Assembly: GCA_012838715.1 (NCBI GenBank)
Contig: DUOR01000412.1
Location: forward strand, 1-16,192
DNA length: 16,192 nucleotides
Reading direction: 5' to 3'
From: Actinomycetales bacterium
Lineage (GTDB): Bacteria; Actinomycetota; Actinomycetes; Mycobacteriales; Mycobacteriaceae
Below, piece after piece: positions 14,231-16,192 of this stretch. How positions within the stretch are numbered: position 1 is the stretch's first letter; each line of letters starts with the position of its first letter. A program made the translations under genes and the position numbers. Below the pieces are notes generated by a model. That model worked only from the letters and a program-made list of their open reading frames with translations, did not search any database and was not told where the DNA came from.

Positions 14231-14905
14231 TCACGCGCCTTTCGGTTTGCTCTTCATTTCGCGGTGCATGTCGGCATGCGCCCCGGCGGCCACGAGGGGC
14301 GCCGGGGTACCCGTCCCATGGTAGTTCGATTCACCGCCGCGGTGCCCGGCCGCGAGGAGCACGGCGTCGCGGTGCAGGGCGTGGTCGGCGCGTTCCTCGG
14401 CGGGCACGAAAGTGGTGAGCCGGTCGTCGCCGAGCGTCATCGCCAGGGGCGTCACCGGGTTTCCGGCGTTGCGCCACGTCATGGCGGACCACAGGTACGC
14501 GCGGGTCAGGTCCGCGTGGGAGGGGAGGACCAGCAGCTGTTCGACGGAGGCGGGGAAGTACACGGGCCGGTCGGCGAAGAAGCGGGCGAGGTGGCCGTCG
14601 ATTTCCAGCAGCGGGCTGACGGCGGCGAGCCAGCCGGTCGGTGCGGTGTCCGGGGAGCCGAGCTGCAGGCCGTCGTGAAGCGAGGTGGCGGTGGACCCGG
14701 TGACGGCGGAGGCGGGGCGGACGGTGACGTGCAGCCTGCCGTCGGCGATGTGCCGTTCCATGAGGACCCGGCCGGCCGCCTCGACGCTGTAGCCGGGGCC
14801 GCCGGCGGTGCCGACGAGGCCGCCGCCGACGTCGCGCCAATCGACGTTCGACGGGGCGGTGGCCAGCCAGGTGGTGGGACGGAGTTCGGGAACGGGTCTG
14901 TGCAC
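14231..14905 (-). CDS. Conserved-looking protein of unknown function upstream of treY
   Basis: I do not recognise this 224-aa protein. The GTG start at 14905 is chosen because AGGAGG (plus-strand CCTCCT, 14911-14916) sits 5 nt before it; ATG 14929 is in frame but has no Shine-Dalgarno and would place AGGAGG inside the gene. The frame's long extension to 16180 is a shadow of the exonuclease gene. The protein is soluble-looking and mostly beta/alpha mixed, with Trp-containing stretches (TTWLATAP, YLWSAMTWRNAGNP) and a Gly/His-rich patch AAGHRGGESNYHGTG near the C-terminus. It has no signal peptide or membrane segment. It is the first gene of the treY operon, ending 9 nt before treY, so a role with trehalose or glycogen metabolism is possible but not shown. 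Confidence 0.75.
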   Translation of the reverse strand: MHRPVPELRPTTWLATAPSNVDWRDVGGGLVGTAGGPGYSVEAAGRVLMERHIADGRLHVTVRPASAVTGSTATSLHDGLQLGSPDTAPTGWLAAVSPLLEIDGHLARFFADRPVYFPASVEQLLVLPSHADLTRAYLWSAMTWRNAGNPVTPLAMTLGDDRLTTFVPAEERADHALHRDAVLLAAGHRGGESNYHGTGTPAPLVAAGAHADMHREMKSKPKGA

Positions 14906-15009
14906 GTGCGCCTCCTGCGGAAAGGACATTGACACGTGTTTGGACGCGCCGCAGCGCGGATCGGTTCCGCCCAATTCGCAGGGGGTGATTTCCGGGGGTG
15001 CCCGCCGGG
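14906..15009. other. Intergenic region upstream of the treY operon
   Basis: These 104 nt lie between the exonuclease stop and the GTG of the unknown protein. They contain the strong Shine-Dalgarno (14911-14916), a perfect 8-bp palindrome ACACGTGT (14932-14939) and a small CGCGC/GCGCG hairpin (14945-14958). A promoter for the minus-strand operon is expected here, but I could not find a credible -35/-10 pair, and no T-tailed terminator for the exonuclease gene is visible. Read-through from the exonuclease gene is therefore possible. Confidence 0.4.
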
Positions 15010-16192
15010 TCAGAAGGGTGGTTCCTCGGTCAGCCCGAGAACCTCGAAAAGCTGCTTCTCCGACCAGATGTCGATGTCCTGGCCCTGCTCCTTCAGCTCC
15101 CGCGCCCGCTTCTCCTTGGAGGTCACGGAATCCCACGGCCCGGCGACCAGAATCGTCGTCTTCTTGGTCACGCCCTTGTTGATGTCCGCGCCCGCCCCCG
15201 CGATGAGCTCCCACAGCCGGCCCTTGTCGTACGGCGCGAAATCTCCGGTCAGCGTCACCCGCTGCCCGTACAGTAGCCCGTCGGGGTCGGCGTCCTCGTT
15301 TCGGGGTGGGATGACCTCCGGCGCCTTCACCGCGTCCCACTTCGCCCGCCGGTCGCGTGCTTGCCGACGACGGCCAGATCCCCCGCCCACCTGCGACTGG
15401 CCGGTGGTCTGCATCGGCACGAGCCGGGTGCCGAAGAGCATGCCCATCTCCATGCCGAGGTTCTCGGTGTACTTGACCGGGTTCAGGGTGGGTTCGGCGC
15501 CCGGGTGCTGGCGCATGAGCCAGAGGGCGACCTTCGCGCAGGCGGCGGCGTCCGCGGCGGCGTCGTGGTGGTCGAAGTCGGCCGCGCCGGCCTCGCGGGC
15601 GAGCGTCGGCAGGCGGTAGTCCTCGACCTGCAGCCCGACGCGGCGCGCCCACAGGAGGGTGCAGGCGAAGGCGACGTCGGGGACGTCGATGCCCGCGGCC
15701 GCGCAGCCGCGCTTCAGGGCGGTGAAATCGAACTTGGCGTTGTGCGCCACCACCGGGGTGCCGTCGATGAGGCGGCCGAAGCGCTCCGCGGTCTCCGCGA
15801 AGGTCGGCGCGTCGACGACGTCGGCCGGCGTGATGCCGTGCACCGCGGTGTTCTCCTCGTCGAACTGCTCCAGCCCGGCCGGCGGGCGGCACGGCCACGA
15901 GTACGTCTCCGCCACCCGGCCGTCGCGCACCGCCGCGATGCCGAACTGGATGACCGAGCCCTCGTCCGCGTTGGCGGTCTCCACGTCGAAGGCGAAGAAA
16001 TCGGGGTCGCCCTCCGGCTCCCGCCGCGCCGTCCCCGGAATCACGGCCTCCACGCCGGGGATGCCGGCGCCGGCCAGCTCCGCGGACGCCTCCGCCTTGT
16101 TTTCCGCGTCCAGCAGGGTCACCAGCGCCTGCGCCGCGGCGACGGTGCGCGGCGTGACCCGCACGTCCGGCAGCCCGCACGCGAACTTGACC
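15010..16192 (-). CDS. DEDDh 3'-5' exonuclease with C-terminal BRCT domain (5' end cut)
   Basis: This DNA polymerase III epsilon-like exonuclease is joined to a BRCT domain. The frame is open to the right window edge, so the true start is probably outside; GTG 16164 is an internal candidate without a Shine-Dalgarno in view. The exonuclease core has FFAFDVETAN (DxE, motif I), TAVHGITPADVVDAP, VVAHNAKFDF (motif II Asp) and DHHDAAADA (His-x4-Asp, motif III), the complete DEDDh set. A basic linker (SGRRRQARDRRAKW) leads to the BRCT domain, GQRVTLTGDFAPYDKG through KKTTILVAG to the end. At least 80 residues precede motif I. Such fusions are common in actinobacteria and are assumed to act in repair or proofreading rather than as core DnaQ. 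Confidence 0.85.
   Translation of the reverse strand, partial: VKFACGLPDVRVTPRTVAAAQALVTLLDAENKAEASAELAGAGIPGVEAVIPGTARREPEGDPDFFAFDVETANADEGSVIQFGIAAVRDGRVAETYSWPCRPPAGLEQFDEENTAVHGITPADVVDAPTFAETAERFGRLIDGTPVVAHNAKFDFTALKRGCAAAGIDVPDVAFACTLLWARRVGLQVEDYRLPTLAREAGAADFDHHDAAADAAACAKVALWLMRQHPGAEPTLNPVKYTENLGMEMGMLFGTRLVPMQTTGQSQVGGGSGRRRQARDRRAKWDAVKAPEVIPPRNEDADPDGLLYGQRVTLTGDFAPYDKGRLWELIAGAGADINKGVTKKTTILVAGPWDSVTSKEKRARELKEQGQDIDIWSEKQLFEVLGLTEEPPF

Noticed and set aside
11747..14932. A 1061-aa plus-strand open frame opposite treY
   Set aside because: It is the complement of a fully conserved TreY gene; composition is typical of a high-GC antisense shadow and no domain is seen.
14932..14939. 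ACACGTGT palindrome upstream of the treY operon as an operator
   Set aside because: Eight-bp palindromes occur by chance at this scale and nothing else in the window repeats it; mentioned only in the intergenic entry.
14231..16180. A 649-aa minus-strand open frame covering the unknown protein and most of the exonuclease gene
   Set aside because: Only the part from 14905 downward is plausible. The rest is low-complexity Arg/Gly/Ala shadow sequence antiphase to the DEDDh-BRCT gene, whose motifs are complete in the other frame.

Overview
The window is very GC-rich, with G/C-ending codons, GTG starts and many 1-4 nt stop/start overlaps. This fits a high-GC actinobacterium. The best guess is Corynebacterium or a close relative, because of two candidate GlxR/CRP-type sites, a TreY gene, a corynebacterial-style alarmone synthetase and a TANAAT promoter. 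This placement is inference; no rRNA or other marker gene is present.

Layout: (1) 1-264 is the 3' end of a YigZ/IMPACT-family gene, closed by a terminator. (2) 399-4504, plus strand, holds a promoter and leader, a 29-codon leader ORF, a complete TRAP transporter (binding lipoprotein, DctQ, DctM), and a crotonase-family gene, closed by a perfect 12-bp stem-loop. (3) 4589-5308, minus strand, is an IclR-family regulator. (4) 5444-10065, plus strand and divergent from the regulator, is a tight operon: two dissimilar acyl-CoA dehydrogenase subunits, an MFS transporter and a class III (CaiB/BaiF) CoA-transferase. (5) 10100-10707, plus strand, is a small membrane protein overlapping an Hsp15-type S4 protein. 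(6) 10716-14905, minus strand, is an operon of an unknown 224-aa protein, maltooligosyltrehalose synthase TreY and a RelA/SpoT-domain alarmone synthetase. (7) 15010 to the right edge, minus strand, is a DEDDh exonuclease with a C-terminal BRCT domain, cut by the window edge.

Blocks 2-4 look like one catabolic system for an unidentified organic acid. The acid would enter by TRAP (and/or MFS), be activated by CoA transfer, be desaturated by a probable heteromeric dehydrogenase, then be hydrated or isomerised by the crotonase. The logic resembles the carnitine cai genes and the benzylsuccinate bbs genes, but there is no ligase, thiolase or hydroxyacyl-CoA dehydrogenase here, so the pathway must be completed elsewhere.

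The strongest non-coding evidence that blocks 2-4 are one regulon is a shared motif, GTAG-N5-TACGCAAA. It occurs at 447-463 before the TRAP genes and at 5374-5390 between iclR and the dehydrogenase operon, with identical spacing. Each promoter also carries a candidate GlxR-like site, suggesting carbon-status control on top of a substrate-specific IclR regulator.
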